Source: an uncultured Rickettsiales bacterium
GTDB lineage: Bacteria > Pseudomonadota > Alphaproteobacteria > Micavibrionales > GCA-2720935
Direction: 5' to 3'
DNA: 64,000 nt
NCBI GenBank assembly: GCA_950054255.1
Contig: CATLOR010000001.1
Span: forward strand, 771,589-835,588
Shown here piece by piece: positions 7,589-17,794 of the stretch. The notes under the pieces are model-generated. The model made no database searches, was not told the origin of the DNA, and saw nothing but the letters and a program-made list of their open reading frames with translations. The position numbers and the translations under genes are program-made. Position 1 is the stretch's first letter, and the number at the start of each line of letters is the position of its first letter.

Positions 7589-8524
7589 ATGTCATTATTA
7601 CCAGATGAGCTATATGAACAGCCAAACACAGGATCTGTAAAGAAACAGTCCCATGTTGGCCTATATTTAAAGAAAACAAGAGAAAGCTATGGGCTTTCTT
7701 TGCAAGATGTTTCTGATTATTTAAATATTCGCCAAGGCATTCTACGAGCGATTGAAGAAGGGAATAAAGACGAACTCCCCGAACAAGTCTATGCGATAGG
7801 TTTTTTAAAAAGCTATGCGACATATCTAAATTTAGAAGTTGATAAAATTGTTAAGCAATACAAGCTAGAAACAGGTCTGACACAAAAGAAAGTACGTCTT
7901 GATGTCCCTGTTACGCCTCAAGCTTCTCATTTGCCAGATCGCCGTATTATTATTGCAGTTGTTATTGCTGTCTTTGTTTTAATTATGGTTATTTCTCTTT
8001 TCTTTGGCGATGATAAACAAGAACAAGCCAATATGACGCCAGATATAGAAACGGAATTAAATGTCACTGACTTGAAAATGGAGCCATTGTCGGAAATAGA
8101 ACAAGTCACAGTTCCTAACACGATGTATGTGGAAGAAAAAATATCGGAAATGTCCGAACCAGACCTATCTGCTGATAAAACAGTTAATGATCAAATTGTT
8201 GAAGCAAATAACAAAAGCAAGTTACAACCAAGTAGTCGAGCAACTATATATGGGGCAGCAAATGTGGACGCACGTGTTGTGTTGAAGGCGATCACAAATA
8301 GCTGGGTTGAAATACGAAATGATGAAGAACGTGTTCTTCTTAGCCGTGTTTTAAAATCAGACGATATTTTTTATGTACCGAATACAGGCGGCGCCTATTT
8401 AACAACAGGTAATGCTGGTGGTATTGAAATTTACGTTGATCAAACTTATGCGGGCATTGCAGGTGATCCTGGCGAAGTATTGAAAAATTATAAAATCACT
8501 CCTAAAGGTCTTATTAAACAATAA
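7589..8524 (+). CDS. RodZ-like protein: HTH domain, membrane anchor and DUF4115 domain
   Basis: A 311-residue bitopic membrane protein. Residues ~25-95 form an HTH_25-type helix-turn-helix ('LYLKKTRESYGLSLQDVSDY', 'GFLKSYATYLNLE'), residues ~119-140 a single transmembrane helix ('IIIAVVIAVFVLIMVI'), and ~225-310 the periplasmic DUF4115 beta domain ('VVLKAITNSWVEIRNDEERV', 'YVPNTGGAYLTTGNAGGIEI'). This is the RodZ architecture; RodZ binds MreB on the cytosolic side and helps keep rod shape. In many relatives ispG and hisS lie between this gene and prfA; here prfA follows after 66 bases. No rod-complex gene is in the window, so the function rests on architecture. Confidence 0.88.
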   Translation: MSLLPDELYEQPNTGSVKKQSHVGLYLKKTRESYGLSLQDVSDYLNIRQGILRAIEEGNKDELPEQVYAIGFLKSYATYLNLEVDKIVKQYKLETGLTQKKVRLDVPVTPQASHLPDRRIIIAVVIAVFVLIMVISLFFGDDKQEQANMTPDIETELNVTDLKMEPLSEIEQVTVPNTMYVEEKISEMSEPDLSADKTVNDQIVEANNKSKLQPSSRATIYGAANVDARVVLKAITNSWVEIRNDEERVLLSRVLKSDDIFYVPNTGGAYLTTGNAGGIEIYVDQTYAGIAGDPGEVLKNYKITPKGLIKQ

Positions 8525-8590
8525 GATCTTTCACAGGAAAATTAGATTATTTACTTGAATTTAAGCCATATTTGACTCATAGTCGTCCAC

Positions 8591-9676
8591 ATGTCACAAG
8601 AAGCTTTTACACGAAAACTTGATTTGGTTGTTTCTCGTCATGAGGAACTGGCTCAGCTTATGTCTGAGGGCGTTGATGATAGCCAAAAATTTCAAGAAAT
8701 GTCGATTGAATATTCTGAGCTAGGGCCAATTGTTGAGGCGATCCAAGATTTTAAAGGCGCACAAGACGAGCTTAAAGGGTTAGATGAATTATTAGAGGAT
8801 ACTGACACGGATCCTGATATGCGTGCGATGGCAGAAGAAGAACAGCGTGAATTAAAGAAAAAGTTGCCTGATCTAGAGAAGAAAATACAGATTGCCCTGA
8901 TCCCCAAAGACACAGCGGATAAAAAGAACGTTATTTTAGAAATACGAGCAGGAACAGGCGGTCAAGAGGCGGCATTATTTGCAGAAGATTTATTTCGCAT
9001 GTATCAAGGCTATGCGAGTAAAAATGGCTGGCGTGTTGAAGTGATGGAATTATCAGAAACTGATATTGGTGGTTATAAGGAAGTCATTGCAACGATTTCT
9101 GGTACAAATGTCTTTGAAAAAATGAAATATGAATCAGGGGTTCACCGTGTACAACGTGTTCCTAAAACAGAAACACAAGGGCGTGTTCATACTTCTGCGG
9201 CAACGGTTGCTGTTTTACCTGAGGCAGAAGATGTTGATATTGAAATTAATGAAAGCGATTTACGGATTGATACATATCGTTCAAGTGGGTCTGGTGGACA
9301 GCATGTCAATACAACGGATAGTGCCGTGCGTATTACACATATTCCAACGGGGACTGTTGTAACGCAACAAGATGAAAGTTCTCAGCATAAAAATAAAGCA
9401 AAGGCGCTAAAGATTTTACGCTCGCGTATTTATGAAGAAGAGCGTCGTCGTTTAAGTGAAGAACGTTCAGCGGATCGTAAGAACCAAGTCGGAAGTGGAG
9501 ATCGCTCAGAACGTATTCGTACCTATAACTTCCCACAAGGACGCGTTTCAGATCATCGCATTAATTTAACTCTTTATACATTAGACCGCGTTATTACAGG
9601 TGAAATGTTAAATGATGTGATAGAGCCTTTAATGGCCGAAGATCAAGCTTCGAAATTAGCGGAGATGAATTGGTGA
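8591..9676 (+). CDS. prfA: Peptide chain release factor 1
   Basis: A 361-residue class I release factor. The stop-codon recognition tripeptide position reads PKT (191-193, in '[16 protein letters not shown]'), a PxT form that marks RF1 (UAA/UAG) and not RF2 (SPF). The catalytic loop 'GSGGQHVN' has Gln237, which promotes peptidyl-tRNA hydrolysis and is the methylation target of PrmC encoded next door. '[22 protein letters not shown]' region (~310-331) is the conserved C-terminal signature. Family-typical length. Its stop overlaps the start of prmC. Confidence 0.98.
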   Translation: MSQEAFTRKLDLVVSRHEELAQLMSEGVDDSQKFQEMSIEYSELGPIVEAIQDFKGAQDELKGLDELLEDTDTDPDMRAMAEEEQRELKKKLPDLEKKIQIALIPKDTADKKNVILEIRAGTGGQEAALFAEDLFRMYQGYASKNGWRVEVMELSETDIGGYKEVIATISGTNVFEKMKYESGVHRVQRVPKTETQGRVHTSAATVAVLPEAEDVDIEINESDLRIDTYRSSGSGGQHVNTTDSAVRITHIPTGTVVTQQDESSQHKNKAKALKILRSRIYEEERRRLSEERSADRKNQVGSGDRSERIRTYNFPQGRVSDHRINLTLYTLDRVITGEMLNDVIEPLMAEDQASKLAEMNW

Positions 9677-10521
9677 CTATGCAACCACTTCGCGATGTTC
9701 ATATAAAAACAATTCAAATTTTAAAAGATCATGGCATTCCTAACCCAACATTAGAGTCACGGCTTTTGGCTTGTTTTGTCTATGATTTAACGCCAGAAGC
9801 ATTTATTTTAGAAAGTGATCGCTCTATCGATGAAGAAAAAATAGAGATTTTTATAAAAAGAAGAGTGGCGGGTGAGCCTCTGTCTAAAATTATTGGTGAG
9901 AAAGAATTTTGGTCACATCGTTTTTATACCTCGTCTAAAACGCTTGATCCGCGCCCAGATAGTGAAGTTTTAATCGAGTCAGCCTTAAGTCATGTGAAAG
10001 ACAAAGAAATACCTCTTCGTATATTGGATATGGGAACAGGGACGGGGTGCCTTGCTCTGACACTTTTATTAGAGTTTCCGAATGCGCAAGCGGTAGGGCT
10101 TGATATTTCAACCGATGCATTGGAAATCGCACAGAAGAATGCCGCTCTTCATGGGGTAGAAGAGCGTGTTGATTTTATAGAGGGGGATTTTTCAGATGTT
10201 TTTGACGACCCCTTTGATCTTGTGATTTCCAACCCACCCTATATTCCAACACGCGATATTGACGGTCTGCAAACGGAAGTACGTTTGTTTGATCCGATGT
10301 TTGCATTAGATGGTGGAATCGATGGATTGGATCCGTATCGGATTCTGGCGAAAAGTCTTGGTAAAAATCTTAAAAATAAAGGTTTGTTTGTTTTAGAATT
10401 TGGGATAGGTCAAGCAGAAGATGTTTGCGCGATTTTAAAAGAGTCGGACTTGGCTATTCTAGAGGTGAATCGAGATATCGAGAATAGAGAAAGATGCATC
10501 ATTGGACAGAATCATCGCTGA
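9673..10521 (+). CDS. prmC: Release factor glutamine methyltransferase
   Basis: A 282-residue HemK/PrmC enzyme that N5-methylates the GGQ glutamine of RF1 and RF2 using SAM. Helical N-terminal domain (~1-75), then '[10 protein letters not shown]', SAM loop '[16 protein letters not shown]' and the catalytic 'ISNPPYIP' motif, which holds the glutamine side chain. I chose GTG at 9673, which overlaps the prfA stop by four bases (GTGA) and has GGAG nine bases upstream; TTG 9670 and ATG 9679 are alternatives in the same frame. The prfA-prmC pair is translationally coupled. Confidence 0.95.
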   Translation: MTMQPLRDVHIKTIQILKDHGIPNPTLESRLLACFVYDLTPEAFILESDRSIDEEKIEIFIKRRVAGEPLSKIIGEKEFWSHRFYTSSKTLDPRPDSEVLIESALSHVKDKEIPLRILDMGTGTGCLALTLLLEFPNAQAVGLDISTDALEIAQKNAALHGVEERVDFIEGDFSDVFDDPFDLVISNPPYIPTRDIDGLQTEVRLFDPMFALDGGIDGLDPYRILAKSLGKNLKNKGLFVLEFGIGQAEDVCAILKESDLAILEVNRDIENRERCIIGQNHR

Positions 10522-10613
10522 GTCTTATTGGTATTATTGATTCTCATTTTTGTAATAGTGTTGCTTTTTTGACTCACATGGCAATTTTTTAAAAAAAGGG
10601 GTTGGCGCGATTC

Positions 10614-10662
10614 AAACGAATTTACTACACTCTAAATATGCATAGAGCAAAGTGATTCGTTT
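10614..10662. repeat. Inverted repeat upstream of the DUF4167 gene
   Basis: AAACGAAT (10614-10621) and ATTCGTTT (10655-10662) are exact reverse complements, separated by 33 bases. The 266-base gap 10522-10787 otherwise shows only a TTTTTT-AAAAAA palindrome near 10585-10597 and no convincing promoter. Could be an operator or an mRNA leader stem. Confidence 0.35.
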
Positions 10663-10787
10663 AACCCTTGATTGACGTAAAATTCAAAATATCCAATCAG
10701 ACGCGTTAGGGAGTCTTACAAGAGTCGTGCAGCCGCCCATTCAAACTAAAAAAAGCCGTTATGGCACACACTGAGGAAAAAAGAAAA

Positions 10788-11162
10788 ATGAAACAACAGA
10801 GTTCAAGAAGAAGGTCTAGAAACAATCGTCGTAACGGAAATAACCGCAATCAAGCATTTGATAGTAATGGCCCAGAGGTACGTATCCGCGGAACAGCTTC
10901 TCAAGTCTATGATAAATATTGTGCGTTAGCGCAAGACGCCCTGAGCTCTGGCGATAAAATTATTGCTGAAAACTATTTCCAACATGCAGAACATTACCTG
11001 CGCGTTATGAATGAGCAAAATGGTGTTTATGACGAATATCGTGATAACCGCTCTAATAATAGAGGTAAAATGCAGGAGAATTTTGACGATATTACTGAAA
11101 CAGATGTACAAATTCCTGTTTCAGAGCAGTCAGGAAAAGAAGGACATTCTATTAGCGCTTAA
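10788..11162 (+). CDS. DUF4167 family protein (possible RNA-binding)
   Basis: A 124-residue member of the alphaproteobacterial DUF4167 family: a basic N-terminus ('SSRRRSRNNRRNGNNR') followed by the conserved block 'FDSNGPEVRIRGTASQVYDK' and 'ALSSGDKIIAENYFQHAEHY'. The family has no established activity; the Arg/Asn-rich start suggests binding to nucleic acid. I prefer the ATG at 10788 because GAGG at 10773-10776 precedes it and family members start with the basic run; an in-frame ATG at 10761 adds nine residues but lacks a ribosome-binding site. The position between prmC and clpB is conserved in the class. Terminator follows at 11191. Confidence 0.88.
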   Translation: MKQQSSRRRSRNNRRNGNNRNQAFDSNGPEVRIRGTASQVYDKYCALAQDALSSGDKIIAENYFQHAEHYLRVMNEQNGVYDEYRDNRSNNRGKMQENFDDITETDVQIPVSEQSGKEGHSISA

Positions 11163-11190
11163 CAAGACGCTTATATTTTCTCAGATTATA

Positions 11191-11224
11191 AAAGGTAGCA
11201 ATAGACAGATTGCTACCTTTTTTC
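11191..11224 (+). terminator. Rho-independent terminator after the DUF4167 gene
   Basis: AAAGGTAGCAA (11191-11201) pairs perfectly with TTGCTACCTTT (11210-11220), an 11-bp stem with an 8-base loop, followed by more T residues. It ends the transcription unit of the DUF4167 gene 29 bases after its stop. Confidence 0.9.
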
Positions 11225-11263
11225 TTGACGCGAATAAAAAACATATCTACTACTATATGTATA

Positions 11264-12058
11264 ATGAATGAGAAAATACATTTTATACATAAAGACAATG
11301 ATGCTGAATGTGAGGCATTAGCCAATAGTCTTATCGCTGATATTGGTCAAACACCTAAGGAAGACGCAGACATTATCGTTACTGTGGGTGGTGATGGCTT
11401 AGCGCTTTATGGGTTACGTCGTGCGGAGGGAAGTATCATCTATCCTATTACACCCGCAGGAAGTAATAGCCATGGTTTTTGGACAGACCATAGTGTTCGC
11501 AATTCACAAGATTTATTAAGGCAAATTGAAAATTCAACAGCATTTTCAATTACACCGTTAAAAGTTCAAATTAATTTTGCAGATAAGACCTCTGATATTC
11601 GACACGCTTTTAATGATGTAGCGATTGAGCGTAGTTCTGGTCAAGCGGCACTGATGTTTATAAGTGCCTGTTTTAATGATATATCAGAAGACCCTGTACG
11701 TGTGATGGGGGATGGGTTTATTTTCTCAACAGCGATGGGATCAACGGGCAGTAATCGTTCTTATGGTGGGCCGATGATTGATATTACAAATAATATTATG
11801 ATTTTAACGGGGAAAGGCATTTTTCCTAATCATTTTCCTTCTGTTGCTGTGAATGCTGAACGCACAAGTTTTCATGTGGAATTCGGTTCTGTGACTGGAA
11901 AACGCCCTGTACGTATTGACTATGATGGCTTATCAAAAGAGTTTTCTGATAATGGAGCACGTATCGTATCAATAGATGTATCAATGGATGACGAGAATAA
12001 AGCCTCTATTTTATTACCGACAGATCCAGGTTTGCGTGCATTATCTGCATTAAAATAA
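11264..12058 (+). CDS. nadK: NAD kinase
   Basis: A 264-residue NAD kinase that phosphorylates NAD to NADP. The signature 'VTVGGDGLALYGLRR' includes the GGDG phosphate-binding motif; 'SNSHGFWTD' occupies the NE/D position (the usual motif is G.LGFL, so this branch is somewhat divergent), and 'FIFSTAMGSTGSNRSYGGP' is the conserved substrate-binding loop. ATG 11264 is chosen because an upstream in-frame extension would start inside the terminator stem at 11210. No Shine-Dalgarno is visible; a TTGACG at 11225-11230 suggests a promoter very close to the start. Divergence from the standard motif leaves a small doubt about substrate preference. Confidence 0.9.
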   Translation: MNEKIHFIHKDNDAECEALANSLIADIGQTPKEDADIIVTVGGDGLALYGLRRAEGSIIYPITPAGSNSHGFWTDHSVRNSQDLLRQIENSTAFSITPLKVQINFADKTSDIRHAFNDVAIERSSGQAALMFISACFNDISEDPVRVMGDGFIFSTAMGSTGSNRSYGGPMIDITNNIMILTGKGIFPNHFPSVAVNAERTSFHVEFGSVTGKRPVRIDYDGLSKEFSDNGARIVSIDVSMDDENKASILLPTDPGLRALSALK

Positions 12059-12068
12059 ACCGTATTTC

Positions 12069-12098
12069 TTGAAATATTAACTAGAAATCATATATAAT
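12069..12098 (+). promoter_or_regulatory. Sigma70-type promoter of clpB
   Basis: TTGAAA (12069-12074), an 18-base spacer and a perfect TATAAT (12093-12098), 70 bases before the clpB ATG. The -10 is the housekeeping consensus and not the C-rich -10 of RpoH promoters, though CTTGAA at the -35 also fits the CTTG core of RpoH sites. An AAAGGAG ribosome-binding site precedes the ATG. Confidence 0.6.
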
Positions 12099-12168
12099 AG
12101 TCATGTGATGCCTATTATGAGGGTCACATATTGTTAACGCTAGTTTATAAAGAAAGGAGTGCCTAATA

Positions 12169-14778
12169 ATGGACTTCAATAAAATGACAGAGCGTGTACG
12201 TTCGGTAATTCAAGCCGCGCAAACACTTGCCCTAAGACGAAATCACCAACAACTGAAACCAGAACATTTGCTGAAAGCTATCCTTGATGATGAGGATGGG
12301 CTGGCTAAACGCTTGCTTCGTAATGCCGGTGCAACACCAGAACTTGTTGAACAAGCAATAGATGCAGCCATTGCTAAGATTCCGTCTGTTGAAGGATCTG
12401 GATCAGGACAGTTTTATGTCGATGCAAACACATCACGTATCTTGGATGAAGCTCTACAATTATCTGAAAAAGCAGGCGATAAATTTGTAACGACTGAACG
12501 TGTGCTTCAAGCTCTTTCACTCTCAAAAGAGAATGAAGCAGTTAAAGCACTTTTAAATGGTGGTTTAGACCCTAAAAAATTAAATCAAAGTATTAATGAT
12601 ATGCGTAAAGGCCGTACTGCTGATAGCGCAACAGCTGAGGATCAATATGAGGCCTTAAAGAAATACACGCGTGATCTAACCGAAGTTGCCCGTGATGGAA
12701 AGCTTGACCCTGTGATCGGGCGAGATGAAGAAATTCGTCGTACGATCCAAGTTCTCTCACGCCGTACAAAAAATAACCCCGTGTTAATTGGTGAACCGGG
12801 GGTCGGTAAAACAGCAATCGCCGAAGGGTTAGCACTTCGTATTGTGAATGGTGATGTACCTGAGAGTTTACGTGATAAAAAACTCCTTTCTCTTGATTTG
12901 GCCGCACTTGTTGCTGGTGCTAAATATCGTGGTGAATTTGAAGAACGTTTAAAAGCTGTTCTTGATGAAATCCGTCAAGCTGCTGGCGAGATCGTTGTGT
13001 TCCTTGATGAACTTCATACGCTTGTCGGTGCGGGTAAAACAGATGGCGCGATGGATGCGTCTAATATGTTGAAACCTGCGCTTGCGCGTGGGGAGCTTCA
13101 TATGGTGGGGGCGACGACTTTAAATGAATACCGCCAACATATTGAAAAAGACGCAGCGCTTGCGCGCCGCTTCCAGCCTGTTTTCGTGTCTGAGCCAACG
13201 GTTGATGACACAATTTCAATTTTAAGAGGCTTAAAAGAAAAATACGAACTTCATCATGGAGTGCGTATTACAGATAGCGCCATCGTGGCTGCGGCAACAA
13301 TGTCTAATCGTTACATCACTGATCGTTTCTTGCCTGATAAGGCGATTGACTTGGTTGATGAGGCGTCTTCTCGTCTTCGTATGCAAGCCGATAGCAAGCC
13401 TGAGGCCTTAGACGAGTTAGATCGTAAGATTATACAGCTTAAAATCGAGCGTGAAGCATTGAAAAAAGAAAAAGATAAAGGGAGTAAAGATCGTTTATCT
13501 CATTTAGAAACAGATTTGGCAGTATTAGAAAAAGAGTCTGCTGAGATCACATCACAGTGGCGCGCTGAAAAAGAAAAACTACACTCTGTACAAAAACTGA
13601 CGGAAGAGCTGGATACTGCGCGTATTGAACTAGATCGTAAAGAGCGTGAGGGCAATTGGACACGTGCAGGTGAGTTAAAATATAGTGTTATTCCAGCATT
13701 AGAAGAAAAGTTAGAAACAGCAGCTCAACACCAAGAACGTAACTTGATCAAGGAAGAAGTGAAAGATCAAGATATTGCCTCTGTGGTCAGCAAATGGACG
13801 GGTATTCCTGTTGAAAAAATGCTGGAAGGTGAACGTGAAAAGCTTTTGGACATGGAAACAAAATTAAGCGAGCGTGTCGTTGGACAAGATGCTGCTTTGA
13901 CTTCTGTTGCAAATGCAGTACGTCGATCACGTGCTGGTTTACAAGATCCTAAGCGTCCGATTGGCTCATTCTTATTCTTGGGACCAACAGGGGTTGGTAA
14001 AACGGAATTGACGAAAGCATTGGCCGAATTTTTGTTTGATGATGAAACAGCTATGATCCGTATGGATATGTCTGAATATATGGAGAAACATTCTGTTGCT
14101 CGTTTACTTGGTGCGCCTCCAGGCTATGTTGGCTATGAAGAAGGCGGAGCACTAACAGAAGCAGTGCGTCGTCGTCCTTATCAAGTCGTTTTATTTGATG
14201 AAATTGAAAAAGCACATCCAGATGTCTTTAATATTTTGCTTCAAGTGTTAGATGATGGACGTTTAACAGATGGTCAAGGACGTACCGTTGATTTCGCGAA
14301 TACCGTTATTATCATGACTTCAAACCTTGGTGCGCAAGCTCTTGTTGAGCAAAAAGATGGCGCCGATGTGGAAGAGGTGAGAGAGCAAGTGATGGATCAT
14401 GTGCGTGCCGCTTTTCGTCCAGAATTCTTAAACCGTATGGATGATATTTTACTCTTCCGTCGTTTGGGTCGTGAACATATGGCTGGAATCGTTGATATTC
14501 AATTAGGTCATTTGAGAAACTTGTTAAAAGCACGTTCTATTGAACTAACAGTGACAGATAAAGCGTTGGCTTGGTTAGCAGATAAAGGATATGACCCTGC
14601 CTATGGTGCACGTCCTTTAAAGCGTGTTATTCAAAATGAATGCCAAAACAAGTTGGCAGAAAAACTTCTGAATGGCGATATTTTGGATAATGACGATGTC
14701 ACAATTGATGTTAAAGAGGAAGCTTTGGACATAAAAACCACAGGCAAGAAACCCTCAAAAAAAAGTGATGCAGCATAA
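12169..14778 (+). CDS. clpB: ATP-dependent disaggregase ClpB
   Basis: An 869-residue AAA+ chaperone that, with DnaK, extracts polypeptides from aggregates. Domains in order: ClpN double repeat (~1-145), NBD1 with Walker A 'GEPGVGKTA' and Walker B '[14 protein letters not shown]', the coiled-coil middle domain (~405-525, '[20 protein letters not shown]'), NBD2 with '[17 protein letters not shown]' and '[14 protein letters not shown]', and the C-terminal D2-small domain. Length matches the family (~860). '[17 protein letters not shown]' is the standard start. Flanked by a promoter at 12069 and a strong terminator, so it is a single-gene unit. Confidence 0.99.
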   Translation: MDFNKMTERVRSVIQAAQTLALRRNHQQLKPEHLLKAILDDEDGLAKRLLRNAGATPELVEQAIDAAIAKIPSVEGSGSGQFYVDANTSRILDEALQLSEKAGDKFVTTERVLQALSLSKENEAVKALLNGGLDPKKLNQSINDMRKGRTADSATAEDQYEALKKYTRDLTEVARDGKLDPVIGRDEEIRRTIQVLSRRTKNNPVLIGEPGVGKTAIAEGLALRIVNGDVPESLRDKKLLSLDLAALVAGAKYRGEFEERLKAVLDEIRQAAGEIVVFLDELHTLVGAGKTDGAMDASNMLKPALARGELHMVGATTLNEYRQHIEKDAALARRFQPVFVSEPTVDDTISILRGLKEKYELHHGVRITDSAIVAAATMSNRYITDRFLPDKAIDLVDEASSRLRMQADSKPEALDELDRKIIQLKIEREALKKEKDKGSKDRLSHLETDLAVLEKESAEITSQWRAEKEKLHSVQKLTEELDTARIELDRKEREGNWTRAGELKYSVIPALEEKLETAAQHQERNLIKEEVKDQDIASVVSKWTGIPVEKMLEGEREKLLDMETKLSERVVGQDAALTSVANAVRRSRAGLQDPKRPIGSFLFLGPTGVGKTELTKALAEFLFDDETAMIRMDMSEYMEKHSVARLLGAPPGYVGYEEGGALTEAVRRRPYQVVLFDEIEKAHPDVFNILLQVLDDGRLTDGQGRTVDFANTVIIMTSNLGAQALVEQKDGADVEEVREQVMDHVRAAFRPEFLNRMDDILLFRRLGREHMAGIVDIQLGHLRNLLKARSIELTVTDKALAWLADKGYDPAYGARPLKRVIQNECQNKLAEKLLNGDILDNDDVTIDVKEEALDIKTTGKKPSKKSDAA

Positions 14779-14802
14779 CAACGCATTATCATGACAAAAA
14801 GA

Positions 14803-14836
14803 AGAGGCTTTATGCTTGGCATAAGCCTCTTTTTTT
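14803..14836 (+). terminator. Rho-independent terminator after clpB
   Basis: AGAGGCTTTATGC and GCATAAGCCTCT pair with one bulged T around a TTG loop, followed by a run of seven or more T. Lies 25 bases after the clpB stop. Confidence 0.88.
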
Positions 14837-14910
14837 CGTGTTTGATGCTTTCTTTTCCGTCTTTTTTTCGCTAAGTTATTGATACTTTGAAACTTATTTA
14901 TGAGTGTGAT

Positions 14911-16224
14911 ATGGGAATAGATTATACACAAAAGACGTATTTATTTTGCGGTGTTGGGGGGAGCGGTATGCGTGCTTTGGCGACTGTTTTATGTCGTAAA
15001 GGAGCGCGTGTTTTAGGATCGGATCGTAGCTTCGATCGTGGTTTATTCCCCGCCCTTTATGAACAGTTGGCATGTGAGGGTGTTAAAATGGTTCCTCAAG
15101 ATGGAAGCGGAGTAATAGAAACGCTTGATTTCTTAGTCGTTTCAAGCGCCGTTGAAGACAGTATCGCGGATGTTCGTGAAGCTAAATCTAAAAATATCTC
15201 GATTATAAAAAGAGCAGAATTATTAGCTGAATTAAGTAATGCGAGCCGTTCTGTGACTGTTGGTGGAACAAATGGGAAAAGCACAATTACAGGGATGATT
15301 GGTTGGATGCTGCACGCTTGTGAAAAAAAACCAACGGTGATTAATGGTGCTGCGATGATGAATTTTGAGCGCCAAAGCGCTGTTATGGGCGAGAGCAATA
15401 TTATGGTTTTGGAAACAGATGAAAGTGATGGTTCTATCACCAATTTTCACCCAGATATCGCTGTTTTAAGTAATATTTCTCAAGATCATAAAGAGATGGA
15501 TGAATTGGAAGACATCTTTGGACGTTACCTTTCACAAGCGAAATATCTTGTCTTAAATATGGATTGTCCGAATGTGCAAAAGCTAGCATCTAAATTCCCA
15601 GAAGCAAAGCGTTATTCTATGGATACTATTCCAGAGGGTTTGGATTTAATTGTGCCAGGGCGTCATAATATATCAAATGCGCTTGCGGCATTAAAAGTTG
15701 CTGAACTTCATGATATTGATGAAGAAGATGCGATTAAAGCTTTGAATAGGTTTCAAGGGATTGTGAGCCGTTTAGAAGTTGTAGGAAAAACCGCGAGCGA
15801 TATTACTGTGATTGATGATTTTGGTCACAACCCCGATAAAATTTCAGCGAGTTTAAAGACATTGCAAGAAACAGGAAAGCGATTAATCGTGATGTATCAA
15901 CCGCACGGTTTTGGTCCAACGATTCAACAAAAAGACGGACTAATCAAAAGTTTTTCTGACAATTTGAAAGAAGAAGATTTGTTTTTTATGCCTGAAATTT
16001 ATTATGCAGGGGGAACTGCGAATAAATCAATTTCTTCAAAAGACATTATTGACGGCGTTAAAGCAAGCGGGCGAACAGCTCTTTTTTATGACACAAAAGA
16101 CGAAATCTCTGATGAGATTAAACGCAATGTTCGTTCAGGCGATATCGTCTGTGTTATGGGCGCACGTGATGATTCTTTACGTGAAATGGCACGTAATCTC
16201 TTTAAATCTTTAAATCGTAATTAA
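14911..16224 (+). CDS. Mur ligase family protein, MurC/Mpl-like
   Basis: A 437-residue Mur ligase. N-terminal Rossmann domain 'FCGVGGSGMRALATVL' as in MurC and Mpl; central ATPase domain with P-loop 'GGTNGKSTITGMIGWML' and 'LETDESDGSITNFHPDIAVL'; C-terminal domain with 'DFGHNPDKISASLKTL' and 'YQPHGFGPT', again MurC-like. The P-loop reads TNGKST, as in MurD/MurE/FolC, where MurC and Mpl normally have THGKT. It is not in a division/cell-wall cluster and follows clpB, so it is probably not the main MurC; a muropeptide-recycling or alternative ligase is likely. I chose ATG 14911 over TTG 14887, as the MurC-type domain starts right after it. No strong ribosome-binding site is seen. Confidence 0.85.
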   Translation: MGIDYTQKTYLFCGVGGSGMRALATVLCRKGARVLGSDRSFDRGLFPALYEQLACEGVKMVPQDGSGVIETLDFLVVSSAVEDSIADVREAKSKNISIIKRAELLAELSNASRSVTVGGTNGKSTITGMIGWMLHACEKKPTVINGAAMMNFERQSAVMGESNIMVLETDESDGSITNFHPDIAVLSNISQDHKEMDELEDIFGRYLSQAKYLVLNMDCPNVQKLASKFPEAKRYSMDTIPEGLDLIVPGRHNISNALAALKVAELHDIDEEDAIKALNRFQGIVSRLEVVGKTASDITVIDDFGHNPDKISASLKTLQETGKRLIVMYQPHGFGPTIQQKDGLIKSFSDNLKEEDLFFMPEIYYAGGTANKSISSKDIIDGVKASGRTALFYDTKDEISDEIKRNVRSGDIVCVMGARDDSLREMARNLFKSLNRN

Positions 16225-16226
16225 GA

Positions 16227-17633
16227 TTATTTCTTTTTCGCGTATGTTTTCTCAAGTACTTCAAGCAATGCTCTTGGGCCTTGCATTTCACCGCCTAAAG
16301 GCTGTCCTGCACGGGCTTTTGGTGTCCATGCATAGCAATCAATATGAACCCAAGGAATGTCTGAATCGACAAAGTTTTTCAAAAATAGGCCTGCTGTAAT
16401 AGAACCGCCAAAGCCTGTACTTGCAGAATTGGCAAGATCGGCAACTGGGCTTTCTAAATAACTATTATAGTTATCCCATAAAGGCATATGCCAAACAGGG
16501 TCTTGGACACGATCACCAGCTTCGACCAAATTTAAAGCGAGGTTTTCGTAGTCAGAATAAATAGGGGGCAGATCTGGGCCAAGAGCCACGCGCGCAGCGC
16601 CTGTTAAAGTTGCAAAATCCGCGATAAGCTCAGGCTTTTCTTCACACGCCAAAGCTAAGCAATCTGATAAAACAAGACGGCCTTCGGCATCCGTGTTCGT
16701 GATTTCGACGCTTAAACCTTTCTTTGTTTTGATAATATCTGAAGGACGATAAGCATTCCCAGAGATCGCATTTTCAACAGCACCGACAAGAACGCGAAGG
16801 CGAATAGGGAGTTTTAAACTCATAATCATAAGCGCTAGACCAATTACTTGTGCCGCACCACCCATATCTTTTTTCATTAAAGACATAGAGCTTCCTGTTT
16901 TTATATTTAAACCGCCATTATCAAAACAGACACCTTTTCCGACAAGGGTGATTTTAGGGTGGTTTTTTTGTCCCCATGTAAGATCAAGGAGGCGAGGGCG
17001 ATGCACACTGGCTTGACCCACAGCGTAAATAGCATGATAGTCATTTTTAATGAGGTCTTCATCTAAGACAACGTTGATATCTGCACCAAATTCAGAAGCC
17101 AGTTCTTTCATCTCTGCTTCTAAATGCTGAGGCATCATGTCATTCGGTGGGGTGTTGACTAAGTCACGTGTTTTATAAACACCACGCGCAAGCGCGATAA
17201 CACGTGTGTCATCTATATTCTCAGGTATAATGAGAACAGATGTTTTTGTTTTTTGCTCTGATTTATAAGAAGAAAATTGATAGCTTCCGAGAGCCCATCC
17301 AAGACAAAGATGTACAACGTCATCTTCACTTAAATCAACAGCCTCATGATTAAGGACGAAATGTCCTTCAAACGTTCCTGCAAGAGAAGAAAGAGCATAC
17401 AGGTTTTTGTCTTCTCCTATTACGGCAATCACATCATCTGCTTTTCCATCCTTATTAGGAATTTCAAGATAAGAACCTTTCTTACCTTTGAACTCATTGG
17501 TAAGACACCAATTTTGTACAGGCTGAGGTTGTCCTTTGAGCCAAACATCAAAATTATCTTCTTGAACAAGGTGAATTGTCTTTGTTTCTTTGGGTGCATT
17601 TTTTTGAAGGCAAAGGCTTGTGATATGTGACAT
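16227..17633 (-). CDS. Leucyl aminopeptidase family (M17) peptidase
   Basis: A 468-residue M17 aminopeptidase that removes N-terminal residues from peptides in the cytosol with two divalent metals. The C-terminal catalytic domain has 'VGKGVCFDNGGLNIKTG', 'SLMKKDMGGAAQVIG' (metal ligands Lys and Asp) and the family signature 'NTDAEGRLVLSD'. The N-terminal domain is divergent, as usual. The form resembles the PepB/short PepA group rather than the 500-residue PepA. I chose ATG 17633; a TTG at 17645 adds four residues. Converges with the Mur ligase gene, leaving two bases between stops. Confidence 0.95.
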   Translation of the reverse strand: MSHITSLCLQKNAPKETKTIHLVQEDNFDVWLKGQPQPVQNWCLTNEFKGKKGSYLEIPNKDGKADDVIAVIGEDKNLYALSSLAGTFEGHFVLNHEAVDLSEDDVVHLCLGWALGSYQFSSYKSEQKTKTSVLIIPENIDDTRVIALARGVYKTRDLVNTPPNDMMPQHLEAEMKELASEFGADINVVLDEDLIKNDYHAIYAVGQASVHRPRLLDLTWGQKNHPKITLVGKGVCFDNGGLNIKTGSSMSLMKKDMGGAAQVIGLALMIMSLKLPIRLRVLVGAVENAISGNAYRPSDIIKTKKGLSVEITNTDAEGRLVLSDCLALACEEKPELIADFATLTGAARVALGPDLPPIYSDYENLALNLVEAGDRVQDPVWHMPLWDNYNSYLESPVADLANSASTGFGGSITAGLFLKNFVDSDIPWVHIDCYAWTPKARAGQPLGGEMQGPRALLEVLEKTYAKKK

Positions 17634-17794
17634 GTAAAAACTCAATTTGTTAGTGAATCAATTTGAGAAGAATCATAACAATATTCAAAAGGGTTGTCTA
17701 ACGCTATCATGGCGCTCTACCCTTTATAAACCTTGATTTTTATATGATCTTTTGTTAAAATACGTAAATTAATTTTTGGGAATTAAGAAAACAA

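Noticed and set aside
11210..11263. Upstream part of the nadK reading frame
   Set aside because: Begins inside the right arm of a terminator stem and reads low-complexity; the conserved start is 11264.
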